Shown: positions 33,959 to 42,274 of the stretch, piece after piece
How positions within the stretch are numbered: position 1 is the stretch's first letter
Layout: each line of letters begins with the position of its first letter
Assembly (NCBI RefSeq): GCF_031846275.1
Contig: NZ_JAVRIB010000013.1
Location: 1-64,000 of the forward strand
Reading direction: 5' to 3'
Length of the DNA: 64,000 bases
DNA from: Spectribacter hydrogenoxidans
GTDB lineage: Bacteria; Pseudomonadota; Gammaproteobacteria; Nevskiales; Salinisphaeraceae
Notes under the pieces: generated by a model
The model's input: only the letters and a program-made list of their open reading frames with translations
The model's database searches: none
Told to the model about the DNA's origin: nothing
Made by a program: the position numbers and the translations under genes

Positions 33959-34248
33959 AACATGCTCACAAGCTAGTACCGATCGCCCTGGCTACTGCCC
34001 TGTTGGCGTTATCCGCCTGCGGCAGCGATACCCACAGCGCGCAGGGCGAAGATCTCGGCCACGACCATGCGGAAGGCTCCTCGCACGAGCCCCACGGCGA
34101 GCAGCAGACCGCGCCCGAAACCAAGGCCTACTACGGCGACGAAGAAAGCCCCGCTTCCGCCCAGCAAGACAAAGACCCGTCCGCCGACACGGCTGCCGAA
34201 ACCCCGAGCGACCACGCGCACGACGACGACCATGGCCACAGCCATTAA
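33955..34248 (+). CDS. Small His-rich lipoprotein
   Basis: A 97-residue protein with a lipobox (LLALSAC, C20). The mature chain is disordered and rich in His, Asp, Glu and Ser: GHDH, SSHEPH, and the C-terminal DHAHDDDHGHSH, about ten His in total. It overlaps the czcC stop by 4 bp and its last 17 bp overlap the adaptor gene in another frame. It is placed like a metal-buffering or metal-chaperone lipoprotein serving the pump. I do not know a named family. Confidence 0.75.
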   Translation: MKHAHKLVPIALATALLALSACGSDTHSAQGEDLGHDHAEGSSHEPHGEQQTAPETKAYYGDEESPASAQQDKDPSADTAAETPSDHAHDDDHGHSH

Positions 34249-35782
34249 GCCCGCGCTCCTCAGTCTGGCGCTGCTGCTAGGCCTTTCGGCTTGCGGCTGG
34301 GCGCCGCAGGACGGCGGCGAGCACGCCGAGCATCGCGATCATGATGGCGAGCGACCCACGCGTGTGTTCACCCACTACACCGAGCAAAGCGAATTATTCG
34401 TGGAGTTTCCGGTGCTGGTTGCCGGACAGGATTCGCGCTTTGCCGCGCATGTGACCCGGCTGGCCGATTACAGCCCCGTGCGCGAAGGCACACTGAGCGT
34501 GCTATTGACCCAGAACGGCAAAACCCGCGCCCGCTTCGTGGTGGAGGCCCCGGCGCGGCCGGGCATATTCACGCCGGCCGTGCGCCCGCGCGAGCCCGGT
34601 ATTTACCGGCTGAGTCTGCGGGTGGCCGCACCCGGCCTGGAGACCACACACGAACTCGGTGAAGTCACGGTCTATGCCGACGCCCATGCCGCGCAGCCAT
34701 CCCCGGAAGAAGCCGGCGGCGAAATCAGCTATTTGAAAGAACAGCAATGGCAGGGGACGTTCGGTACCGAGGGGGTCGCCCAACGCCGGCTACGCGCCTC
34801 GGTCTACGCCACCGCCGAGCTGCGTCCGCCGGGCGATCGCAGCGCGCGAGTGCGCGCCCCGGCGGAAGGCCTGTTCGCGGCCTTCGGCGAGCAGTTCCCG
34901 GTAGTCGGTACCGAGGTCGAAAAAGGCCAGCGCCTGGGCACCCTGCGCGCCCGCCTGGCCGGCGGCGTGGACTTGTCTAGTCTGCGGCTGGCAGTGGAGC
35001 GCGCCCGGGCCGAATACCGCCTGGCCCGCGAAAACCTTGAACGCCTGCGCGGTTTGCTGGACGACGGCGCGGTAGCTGCCTACCGCGTGCGCGAGGCGGA
35101 AAATGCCGCGGCCGTGGCCCACGCCGAACACGACGCCGCGCGAGCGCGCCTGCACCAGTACCAGGGCGGCGCCGAGGATGCCGGCGTGCCCGTCATCGCG
35201 CCGATCGCCGGACGCATCGTCGCGGTTGCGGTGGCGCCGGGCGAATTCGTCTCTCCCGACCAGGTGCTGATGCAAATCGCCGGCGGCGACCAGCGCTGGC
35301 TGGAGGCGCGCGTCCCGGAGGCTGACGCCGACCGGCTGCGCCAGCCCACCGGGGCGTGGTTCGAACTGGGCGGCCAGCGCCGGGTACTGCGCGTGGGTGA
35401 TAACGCCCGGCTGATTACCGCGGGCGGGGTGATCGACCCGGTCAGCCGCACCGTACCGGTGATCTTCGAGTTCACCGAAACCGATACCACCCCGCTGCTC
35501 AACCAGGGCCTGGACGCGCGCGTCTACACCGGCGAGACGGTCGAGGCACTGGCGGTGCCGCGCTCGGCGGTGATCGACGACGGCGGCCAGCCAGTGGTGT
35601 TCGTGCAGACCGGCGGCGAAACCTTCACCCGGCGCGCGGTGCGGCTTGGCCTGCGGGGCGCCGAATATGTAGCCGTGGAGAGCGGCTTGCAGGCCGGCGA
35701 ACGCGTCGTGACCACGGGCGCCTACGACCTGCGTTTGGCCGCGGCCTCGCCGGCCGAGGCCGGTCACGGCCATGCGCATTAA
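34232..35782 (+). CDS. RND efflux periplasmic adaptor (CzcB-type) with extra N-terminal domain, pump 1
   Basis: A 516-residue lipoprotein-type adaptor (lipobox GLSAC, C19). Residues about 40-150 form an added beta-rich domain (VFTHYTEQSELFVEFPVLVAGQDSRF and GIYRLSLRVAAPG), seen in a subset of CusB/CzcB proteins. The usual barrel-sandwich, helical hairpin and beta-barrel follow (VRAPAEGLFAAFGEQ, IAPIAGRIVAVAVAPGEFV, YTGETVEALAVPRSAV), ending in a His-tipped tail (GHGHAH). The start at 34232 gives the signal peptide, although the frame is open further upstream. It links the inner-membrane pump to CzcC. Confidence 0.9.
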   Translation: MATAIKPALLSLALLLGLSACGWAPQDGGEHAEHRDHDGERPTRVFTHYTEQSELFVEFPVLVAGQDSRFAAHVTRLADYSPVREGTLSVLLTQNGKTRARFVVEAPARPGIFTPAVRPREPGIYRLSLRVAAPGLETTHELGEVTVYADAHAAQPSPEEAGGEISYLKEQQWQGTFGTEGVAQRRLRASVYATAELRPPGDRSARVRAPAEGLFAAFGEQFPVVGTEVEKGQRLGTLRARLAGGVDLSSLRLAVERARAEYRLARENLERLRGLLDDGAVAAYRVREAENAAAVAHAEHDAARARLHQYQGGAEDAGVPVIAPIAGRIVAVAVAPGEFVSPDQVLMQIAGGDQRWLEARVPEADADRLRQPTGAWFELGGQRRVLRVGDNARLITAGGVIDPVSRTVPVIFEFTETDTTPLLNQGLDARVYTGETVEALAVPRSAVIDDGGQPVVFVQTGGETFTRRAVRLGLRGAEYVAVESGLQAGERVVTTGAYDLRLAAASPAEAGHGHAH

Positions 35783-35797
35783 CGCCGGGAGTCGTTC

Positions 35798-38700
35798 GTG
35801 ATTGACCGCATTATTGGCGCCTCACTGGGCAACCGTGTGCTGGTGCTGGCCGCCGCGGCCCTGCTGCTGGCCTGGGGCGGCTGGCAGGCCTTCCAAACAC
35901 CGGTGGACGTGTTTCCCGATCTGACGGCGCCGGCGGTCACCATCGTCGCAGAAGTCCACGGCATGGCGCCGCAGGAAGTCGAGAAGCTGGTGACCTTCCC
36001 CATAGAGACCGCGATGAACGGCGCCGCCGGGGTGCGCCGGGTGCGCTCCAATACTACGGTGGGTCTGGCGGTGATTACGGTGGAGTTCGACTGGGACACC
36101 GACATCTACAAGGCCCGCCAAATCGTCACCGAGAGGCTGCAAACCGCGCGCAGCCGGTTGCCGCCGGACGTGCCGCCGCCGGTGCTCGCGCCGATTACTT
36201 CGATCATGGGCGAGGTGATGTTCATTGCCTTGCGCTCGGACCAGCACGACCCGATGGCGCTCAAGACCGCCGCCGACTGGGTGGTGCGCCGGCGCCTGCT
36301 GGCGGTACGGGGCGTGGCCCAGGTGATCCCCACCGGCGGGCTGACCAAGCAATACCAGGTGCAGCTTCGGCCCGAGCGTTTGTCCGCCTATGGAATCGCT
36401 GTCCAAAAAGTGATCGACGCCGTGGGTGCGACCAATCAGAGCGCCGGCGGCGGCTTTTACGCCGAAAACGATCAGGAATTCCTGATCCACGGCCGCGGCC
36501 GGGTGGAAAACATCGAGGACATCGCGCAAACCGTGGTAGCCCGGCGTGACGGCGTGCCGGTCAAGGTCAGCGACCTGGGTTCTGTGAAAATCGGCCCGGC
36601 GCCGCGGCGTGGCACCGGCAGCTACAACGGCCAGGACGCGGTCATCCTGGGGATCCAGAAACAGCCCGAGGCCAATACCCTGGAACTGACCGAGCGGCTG
36701 GATACGGCCATCGAAGAAATCCAGGCCTCGCTGCCGGAAGGCATGCGCATCGAAACGGACGCCTTCCGGCAGGCGGATTTCATCGGCCTGGCCATCGAGA
36801 ACCTGTCCGCGGCCATCCGCGACGGCGCCATTCTGGTGGTCGCCATCGTGTTCATCTTTTTGCTCAGCGGCAGGGCCACCACCATCACGCTGCTGGCGTT
36901 GCCGCTATCGATCATCGCCACCCTGCTGGTGCTGCGCGCGACGGGTTCGACCATCAATACCATGACCCTGGGCGGCATCGCCATCGCCCTGGGCGCGCTG
37001 GTGGACGACGCCATCATCGTGGTGGAAAACATCGTACGCCGCCTGCGCGAGAACCAGGCTCTGGCCGCTAGCGAGCGCCAGTCCAACCACCGCGTAGTGT
37101 TCGAGGCCACCCGCGAGATCGAGTCCTCCATCGTTTTCGCCACGCTCATCATTGTCCTGGTGTTCGTGCCGCTGTTTTTCCTGACCGGCGTGCAAGGCCG
37201 GCTACTGCAACCGCTGGGCCTGGCCTATGTGCTGGCCCTGGGCGCATCTTTGGTAGTGGCGCTAACCGTCACGCCGGTACTCAGCCTGAGCCTGCTGCCG
37301 GGCTCGAAGACCGTGTCCGGCGCCCACGACAGCCGGCTGATCGCGGCCTTGAAGCGCGGCTACCGGCCCTTGCTGGAGGCGGCGCTGCGCTTCTGGTGGC
37401 TGGTGGCGGCCGCGGCGCTGGCTCTGCTGGTGGTGGCCGCCATCGCGCTCGGCCTGGCCGGGCGATCCTTTCTGCCGGAGTTCAACGAAGGCAGTCTGAC
37501 GCTTTCCGTGGTCACGCTGCCGGGCACGTCGCTGGAGAAATCCGACGCCATCGGCCAGCGGGTGGAAAAGGTATTGCTCGACACCCCGGAGGTGGTCGCC
37601 ACCGCGCGGCGTACCGGGCGCGCCGAACTCGACCCCCACGCGCAAGCCGTCTACGCATCGGAAATCGACGTCAGCCTGGAGCTGTCCGAGCGCGGAAAAG
37701 CGGCAATGATGGCCGAGTTACGCGACGAACTCGGCGCGATCGCCGGCGCCAACATCATCATCGGCCAGCCGATCTCGCACCGCATCGACCACATGCTCTC
37801 CGGCACCCGGGCCAATATCGCCATCAAGATATTCGGCGATGATTTGGCCGAGCTGGACCGCCTGGCCAAGCAGGCAGAAGGCCTGACCAAGCAAGTGCCC
37901 GGCGCGGTGGATGTGTCGCTGGCCAGCCGCGCCGAAGTGCCGTTCCTGAACGTGACCTGGGATCGCCAGGCGCTGGCGCGCTACGGCCTGACTGTCGGTG
38001 AGGCGGGTGAATTTCTGGAGACTGCCTTCAATGGCAATGAGGTCTCGCAAATCCTGGAAGGCCAGGCCGCGTTCGACCTGGTGGTGCGCTACCCGCCACG
38101 CTTCAAGCAGGACCTGGACGCCATCCGCGCCACGCTGATTACCACCGAATCAGGCGCGCGGGTGCCACTACACGCGTTGGCGGATATACGCAAAGAGCGT
38201 GGCGCCAACAACATCAGTCGCGAAAACGTGCAACGCCAGCGGGTGGTGGCGGCCAACGTGGCCGGCCGCGACCTGGTCAGCGTGGTGGGTGACATCCGCA
38301 CCAAGCTTGAGACCGAACTGAATCTGCCCACCGGTTACCACATCGAATACGGTGGTCAGTTCGAAAGCGCCGAGGAGGCTACCCGCACGCTGCTGGTTCT
38401 GAGCATCGTGGTCATCCTGGGCATCTTCCTTCTGCTCATGGTGGCGCTGGCCTCCGCGCGCGATGCGCTGCTGGTCATGCTCAACCTGCCGCTGGCGCTG
38501 ATCGGTGGTGTGGTTGGCGTTTACCTAGCTGGCGGGGTGGTTTCCATCGCCGCCATCATCGGCTTTATTACCCTGTTCGGTATCGCCACCCGCAACGGTG
38601 TGATCATGGTCGATCATATCCAGCGGCTATATGCCTCCGGCGCGGAAACCACGCCGCTGGACGCCATCCGTCGCGGCGCCCACGAGCGGCTAGCCCCGAT

Positions 38701-38923
38701 CCTGATGACCGCTCTGGCCACGGGCTTGGCGCTGGTGCCGCTGGCGCTGAGCCTAGGCAAGCCCGGCAGCGAAATCCAGGCGCCCATGGCTCTGGTGATC
38801 CTGTTCGGCCTGCTGTCCTCCACCGCACTGAACATGCTGGTGGTGCCGGCGCTGTATTCGCGCTTCGGCGCCATTGTGCAGGGCGGGCCGACAACACAAA
38901 ACGGGGCGGGCAATCATGCATAG
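35798..38923 (+). CDS. Heavy-metal efflux RND permease (CzcA/CusA family), pump 1
   Basis: A 1041-residue inner-membrane proton/metal antiporter with 12 helices and a GTG start. It has a heavy-metal RND opening (IDRIIGASLGNRVLVLAAAALLLAWG). The TM4 motif is GGIAIALGALVDDAIIVVEN (about residues 391-410), with A-x-G-x3-D-D-A rather than the D-F-G-x3-D-G-A of zinc-type CzcA, so the metal may differ. It is the last gene of the blaI-M56-czcC operon and pairs with the adaptor 16 bp upstream. Its end overlaps the CDF remnant by 8 bp. Confidence 0.93.
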   Translation: MIDRIIGASLGNRVLVLAAAALLLAWGGWQAFQTPVDVFPDLTAPAVTIVAEVHGMAPQEVEKLVTFPIETAMNGAAGVRRVRSNTTVGLAVITVEFDWDTDIYKARQIVTERLQTARSRLPPDVPPPVLAPITSIMGEVMFIALRSDQHDPMALKTAADWVVRRRLLAVRGVAQVIPTGGLTKQYQVQLRPERLSAYGIAVQKVIDAVGATNQSAGGGFYAENDQEFLIHGRGRVENIEDIAQTVVARRDGVPVKVSDLGSVKIGPAPRRGTGSYNGQDAVILGIQKQPEANTLELTERLDTAIEEIQASLPEGMRIETDAFRQADFIGLAIENLSAAIRDGAILVVAIVFIFLLSGRATTITLLALPLSIIATLLVLRATGSTINTMTLGGIAIALGALVDDAIIVVENIVRRLRENQALAASERQSNHRVVFEATREIESSIVFATLIIVLVFVPLFFLTGVQGRLLQPLGLAYVLALGASLVVALTVTPVLSLSLLPGSKTVSGAHDSRLIAALKRGYRPLLEAALRFWWLVAAAALALLVVAAIALGLAGRSFLPEFNEGSLTLSVVTLPGTSLEKSDAIGQRVEKVLLDTPEVVATARRTGRAELDPHAQAVYASEIDVSLELSERGKAAMMAELRDELGAIAGANIIIGQPISHRIDHMLSGTRANIAIKIFGDDLAELDRLAKQAEGLTKQVPGAVDVSLASRAEVPFLNVTWDRQALARYGLTVGEAGEFLETAFNGNEVSQILEGQAAFDLVVRYPPRFKQDLDAIRATLITTESGARVPLHALADIRKERGANNISRENVQRQRVVAANVAGRDLVSVVGDIRTKLETELNLPTGYHIEYGGQFESAEEATRTLLVLSIVVILGIFLLLMVALASARDALLVMLNLPLALIGGVVGVYLAGGVVSIAAIIGFITLFGIATRNGVIMVDHIQRLYASGAETTPLDAIRRGAHERLAPILMTALATGLALVPLALSLGKPGSEIQAPMALVILFGLLSSTALNMLVVPALYSRFGAIVQGGPTTQNGAGNHA

Positions 38924-39275
38924 GCAAAACATCGAAGCCTGGCAACATGGCCATGCCTTCGGCCAGGACCGCGTCCGCGCCGACGAACGCATCAGCGACC
39001 TGCACGTTTGGTCCATCGGACCTGGTATCCACGCCGCCATCGTTGCCCTGGTGGCGGATGACCCGAAGACCCCGGAGCACTACCGAGCCCGCTTGCAGGA
39101 GACACTACCCAGCTTGATCCACGTCACGTTGGAAATCCAGCGGTGCCCGCGGCATGGGTCACGAATTGGTGGCCGGCTCGACAATCCCTTAGTGCATCAA
39201 GCGTGCTGCGCTCGAGCCGCGCCCGAAGACTCGGTATTGTCGGTGCGTCTCACGAGTGATGCATTCAAGGCATGA
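38916..39275 (+). pseudogene. Remnant of a DmeF-like CDF transporter C-terminal domain
   Basis: The frame encodes a short peptide beginning MHRQNIEAW; residues about 20-76 (DRVRADERISDLHVWSIGPGIHAAIVALVADD and PSLIHVTLEIQRC-like) match the cytoplasmic C-terminal domain of DmeF/CDF transporters. No membrane part is present. Residues after about 76 are unrelated sequence. It starts within the last codons of czcA, so this looks like a truncated fragment left by rearrangement and not a working transporter. Confidence 0.65.
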
Positions 39276-39511
39276 ACCGCGATGTCACCATTCGAGAGTT
39301 GCGCAACCAGGGCGGACAGGTGTTGGCGCGAGTCAGTCAAGGCGAAGTATTGACCGTCACTCGCAACGGCGAGCCGATCACCCAACTCAGCCCCCTGGCG
39401 CGCGCCCCATTGCCGGCTACGACGCTGCTGGCCCGCTGGCAGCGGCTACCAGCGCTTGACCCCGATACGTTCAAGGCAGATATCGACGACGTCCTCGATG
39501 CCCGGCTATGA
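39272..39511 (+). CDS. Phd/YefM-type antitoxin
   Basis: A 79-residue protein with the antitoxin N-terminal DNA-binding fold (VTIRELRNQGGQVLARVSQGEVLTVTRNGEPITQLSP) and a C-terminal toxin-binding tail (LDPDTFKADIDDVLDARL). It is a typical partner of PIN-domain toxins (VapC). The downstream toxin is truncated, so the antitoxin is now probably an orphan. Its stop overlaps the toxin start by 4 bp (ATGA). Confidence 0.85.
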   Translation: MNRDVTIRELRNQGGQVLARVSQGEVLTVTRNGEPITQLSPLARAPLPATTLLARWQRLPALDPDTFKADIDDVLDARL

Positions 39512-39612
39512 GCGCGGCGAGGACCAGAGATCGCCAGGGCGTGCTCGATACCAGTTGTACAGGTGCAGTTTCATGTGTAATCAAGCTGCACCGCGGCGAA
39601 TCACGTCTATGA
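39508..39612 (+). pseudogene. Truncated PIN-domain (VapC) toxin
   Basis: The frame reads MSAARTRDRQGVLDTS, whose GVLDTS is the first catalytic motif of PIN-domain toxins, then diverges into unrelated residues and stops after 34 codons. The rest of a roughly 130-residue toxin is missing. The region after it (39613-39813) has no gene I can support. Confidence 0.65.
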
Positions 39613-39813
39613 AGGATCGCGCCGATTTCATTCATCGCGCTGCCAAGCCCCGAAACATGCGGCTTCAGCACTATCGGCTGCGAGATCCTTTTGTCGTTTC
39701 AATTTATCGGCAACAAGCTTGTCAGCGTCCCGATCACGCTCAGCATCCGCCCATTGCGCTTAGCCGAAACATATGACCACCTTGGCAAACGGCCAAGGCA
39801 ACACGGCCCGGTT

Positions 39814-40060
39814 CTAGGAATTCTTGAAGACATGACGATGGCTGCAGGCGATCCCAACCGGCACGATTACGCCGCCGCTCAAACGGGCAATTGGGAACAC
39901 GCCCGGCTTGACCTGATGGCGCGGACCGCGGGGACCATCGACCGCTATGGATACATTATGGCCGCCACGGCACAGGCGGATTAGGCCTTTTAAACCCCTG
40001 GCCCCGCCCCGTGAGGACGAGCCCATCACGGTCTTGCCGCCGAGCTTTCTTGCGACGTAT
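39814..40060 (-). pseudogene. Fragment of a DUF374 acyltransferase
   Basis: Minus-strand sequence (reading ARKLGGKTVMGSSSRGGARG, then GLIRLCRGGHNVSIAVDGPRGPRHQVKPGVFPIARLSGG) is the central part of the DUF374 lysophospholipid acyltransferase family. Both ends are lost: an in-frame stop lies just upstream, and the frame closes after VPVGIACSHRHVFKNS. The stretch 40061-40221 shows no gene. Confidence 0.65.
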
Positions 40061-40221
40061 CAAACGAACAGCGAAAGAATACGACTACGCATGTTCAACT
40101 CCAGGGCTGCGGCAAATACGGGCGTCTGAATCCTGTTGGCGGGCGGGTCACGCTAAACCGTGCCCTGTCGACGAACAGTCAGGTGTACTGGGTGCGAAAT
40201 TCGACTTTGGACCATGCCAAT

Positions 40222-41610
40222 TCAAGCCTCCAATTCCTCGTTCCGATGGTTATTGGAGTCTGTTGTCGATGTGCGATCGCCCCTGACAGAACCTGGCTGG
40301 CTTTGCACGCGGAGTGTCCACCACAGAATAGCTAATCCGATAACGGCTGCTGCAAGGGAGCCGGCCAGGATTCCAAGCCGTGCCACGACAGCAGCCGACT
40401 GCCCGGGAAATGCGAGGCTGGTCAGGAACAAGGCTACCGTGAAGCCGACACCTGCTAGCAAGCCCAGGCCAACCATCGCCGGCCAGGAAACGCCAGCCGG
40501 CAAGCTGGCATTAACCAGTTGCTTGGCCAGCCAGGCGAAGGCCAAGATTCCCAGCGGTTTGCCCACCAGCAACCCGAGCGCGACGCCGGCGAATATCCTG
40601 AAATTGCCATCAGCAGATAAATCGGCAGCTCCCAGTTCAACACCGGCATTGGCCAGCGCGAACAGCGGCATGATCAGGTAGAGCACCCAGGGCTCGAGTT
40701 GGTAACGCAAGATATCCAACGGTGCCAACGCCCCGCGCTCAGCGGTTGCCAGCTCACGTTTCAGGCGCCAATTCGGCGTATCCTGGCTGCGGAGTAGGTG
40801 CGGAATACGCGCAGCCGCTTCTCGGCTTCGTCCCTTCCTGTGCCGAGGCACCGACAACGGCGTCATCAAACCCAGCAGTACACCCGCAACCGTGGGATGA
40901 ACGCCGGATTTTTCCATCGCCAGCCAGATTGCCGCGCCCGCTAGCCAGTACGGGAGGAAGCTCCGAACCCCCGCCGATCGCATCCCCCAAACCAGCAGTA
41001 GACCTCCGCCCGCGGCAAGCAACGGGCCGGCAGCAATCTTGCTGCTGTAGAACAACGCGATCACGAGGATGGTGCCGATATCGTCGATCACGGCCAATGC
41101 CAATAGAAGTGCCCGCAGCCCGACGGGCACCCGCCGCCCCAACAAACTCAATAACGCAATGGCGAAGGCCACATCCGTCGCCATAGGCACCGCCCAGCCT
41201 GTCGCCGCGTCGCCCTTCGCGTTGAACGCCAAGTAGATCGCTACCGGCACCAACATGCCGCCCACAGCCGCGGCCAGCGGCAGCACCGCGGTATGCCAAG
41301 AAGACAGGGACCCCCGGGCGAACTCGTGCTTAACTTCCAGGCTGATCTGCAAGAAAAAGACCGTCATCACCGCATCGTCGATCCAATCATGCACCGACAA
41401 CGATAAGGACCAGTCGCCGAGACGAATCGCCAGTTCCGTATTCCAGAAGCCGGCGTAACTGGGCAAGGCTTCGACATTGGCCCAGGCAAGCGCTGCCATG
41501 GCGGTCGCCACCAACAAGATACCGCTGGAGGGCTCGTAGGCAGCAAATTGGCGCAGTGGATACGCCAAACGACCAGCCAGGCTTTGCCTTGTATTCGGTG
41601 ATAACTGCAT
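40222..41610 (-). CDS. nhaA: Na+/H+ antiporter NhaA
   Basis: A 462-residue protein (a TTG start at 41631 is also possible). It has 11-12 helices with conserved ion-site residues: AVIDDIGTILVIALFYSS (Asp-Asp of TM5), WAVPMATDVAFAIALLSLLG (TM4) and GLLAGVGFTVALFLTSLAF (TM11). C-terminal region is longer than E. coli NhaA (388), with a polar tail after residue 430. It exchanges sodium for protons, useful in salty or alkaline settings. It sits between the remnants and the second metal operon. Confidence 0.92.
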   Translation of the reverse strand: MQLSPNTRQSLAGRLAYPLRQFAAYEPSSGILLVATAMAALAWANVEALPSYAGFWNTELAIRLGDWSLSLSVHDWIDDAVMTVFFLQISLEVKHEFARGSLSSWHTAVLPLAAAVGGMLVPVAIYLAFNAKGDAATGWAVPMATDVAFAIALLSLLGRRVPVGLRALLLALAVIDDIGTILVIALFYSSKIAAGPLLAAGGGLLLVWGMRSAGVRSFLPYWLAGAAIWLAMEKSGVHPTVAGVLLGLMTPLSVPRHRKGRSREAAARIPHLLRSQDTPNWRLKRELATAERGALAPLDILRYQLEPWVLYLIMPLFALANAGVELGAADLSADGNFRIFAGVALGLLVGKPLGILAFAWLAKQLVNASLPAGVSWPAMVGLGLLAGVGFTVALFLTSLAFPGQSAAVVARLGILAGSLAAAVIGLAILWWTLRVQSQPGSVRGDRTSTTDSNNHRNEELEA

Positions 41611-41631
41611 TAGCTGGTTACGACGACGCAA

Positions 41632-41928
41632 TCATTTTTGCAAAGAAAAGCAAGGCGTTCGTCGTTGTACTGATCTATGTCGCGGCCAAACCGACACTTG
41701 CCGATAACGTGACAGGTGATGTTGGCGGTCATTGCCGAAATGCGGGGCAGTATCGTCACGCCACTCCCCCGCTGCTTCCATTCTTGCGGCGTTGGGATCG
41801 CCCGCAGAGAGTTGCTTTCCGGATGGGCAGAAAGGAGATGTGCGCCGCCTGCCCCACCGAGCACGCCGCCAGCCGGAAGATGGCGCTGAGTAACGACGCC
41901 GGAAGGTGCCACCGGTAATTGATTCCAC
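41632..41928. other. Spacer with no supportable gene
   Basis: About 300 bp between the nhaA start and the PII-like gene's stop. Several short frames cross it on both strands, but none has a family match, a signal peptide or a good ribosome binding site. Confidence 0.4.
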
Positions 41929-42261
41929 TCATCGCAGTACCGCCATATCGCCACGCGCGCCGTCAGCTATGCGGATGGCTTCGCGCAGCTCGGTAACGAA
42001 CACCTTGCCGTCGCCGGGATGGCCCTCCCCGGTGCGGGCCTGTGCAAGAATGGTTTCTACCACGGGCGCGACCAACTCATCCGGCACGTCGATTTCCAGC
42101 TTGGCCATGTCTGTTTTGGTCAGGGGGGCATCTTTTGCGGCGTGGTGCCCGAAGCCTTGGACATCGACGATCGCGATACCCGGCAGACCTTCGATCGTGT
42201 TGAGGCTGTCAAGTACCGCATCAAGCATGTTCTTCCGGACATAAGCTTTAATTTCCTGCAT
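41929..42261 (-). CDS. PII-like protein of a metal-efflux operon (PII-NG type)
   Basis: A 110-residue PII-fold protein. The N-terminus reads MQEIKAYVRKNMLDAVLDSL, and the C-terminal ligand-binding part GEGHPGDGKVFVTELREAIRIADGARGD is close to PII. The T-loop region (DVQGFGHHAAKDAPLTKTDM) has lost the uridylylation Tyr and is His-rich. Published knowledge (from memory): a group of PII paralogues is tied to heavy-metal RND operons. TAAGGAGGG lies 10 nt before the ATG at 42261, and it follows czcA2 by 13 bp. It likely links cell energy or metal state to the pump. Confidence 0.8.
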   Translation of the reverse strand: MQEIKAYVRKNMLDAVLDSLNTIEGLPGIAIVDVQGFGHHAAKDAPLTKTDMAKLEIDVPDELVAPVVETILAQARTGEGHPGDGKVFVTELREAIRIADGARGDMAVLR

Positions 42262-42274
42262 GATCCTGCCCTCC

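Noticed and set aside
41632..41954. Frames between nhaA and the PII-like gene
   Set aside because: Cysteine/arginine-rich random-looking readings on both strands; none supported.
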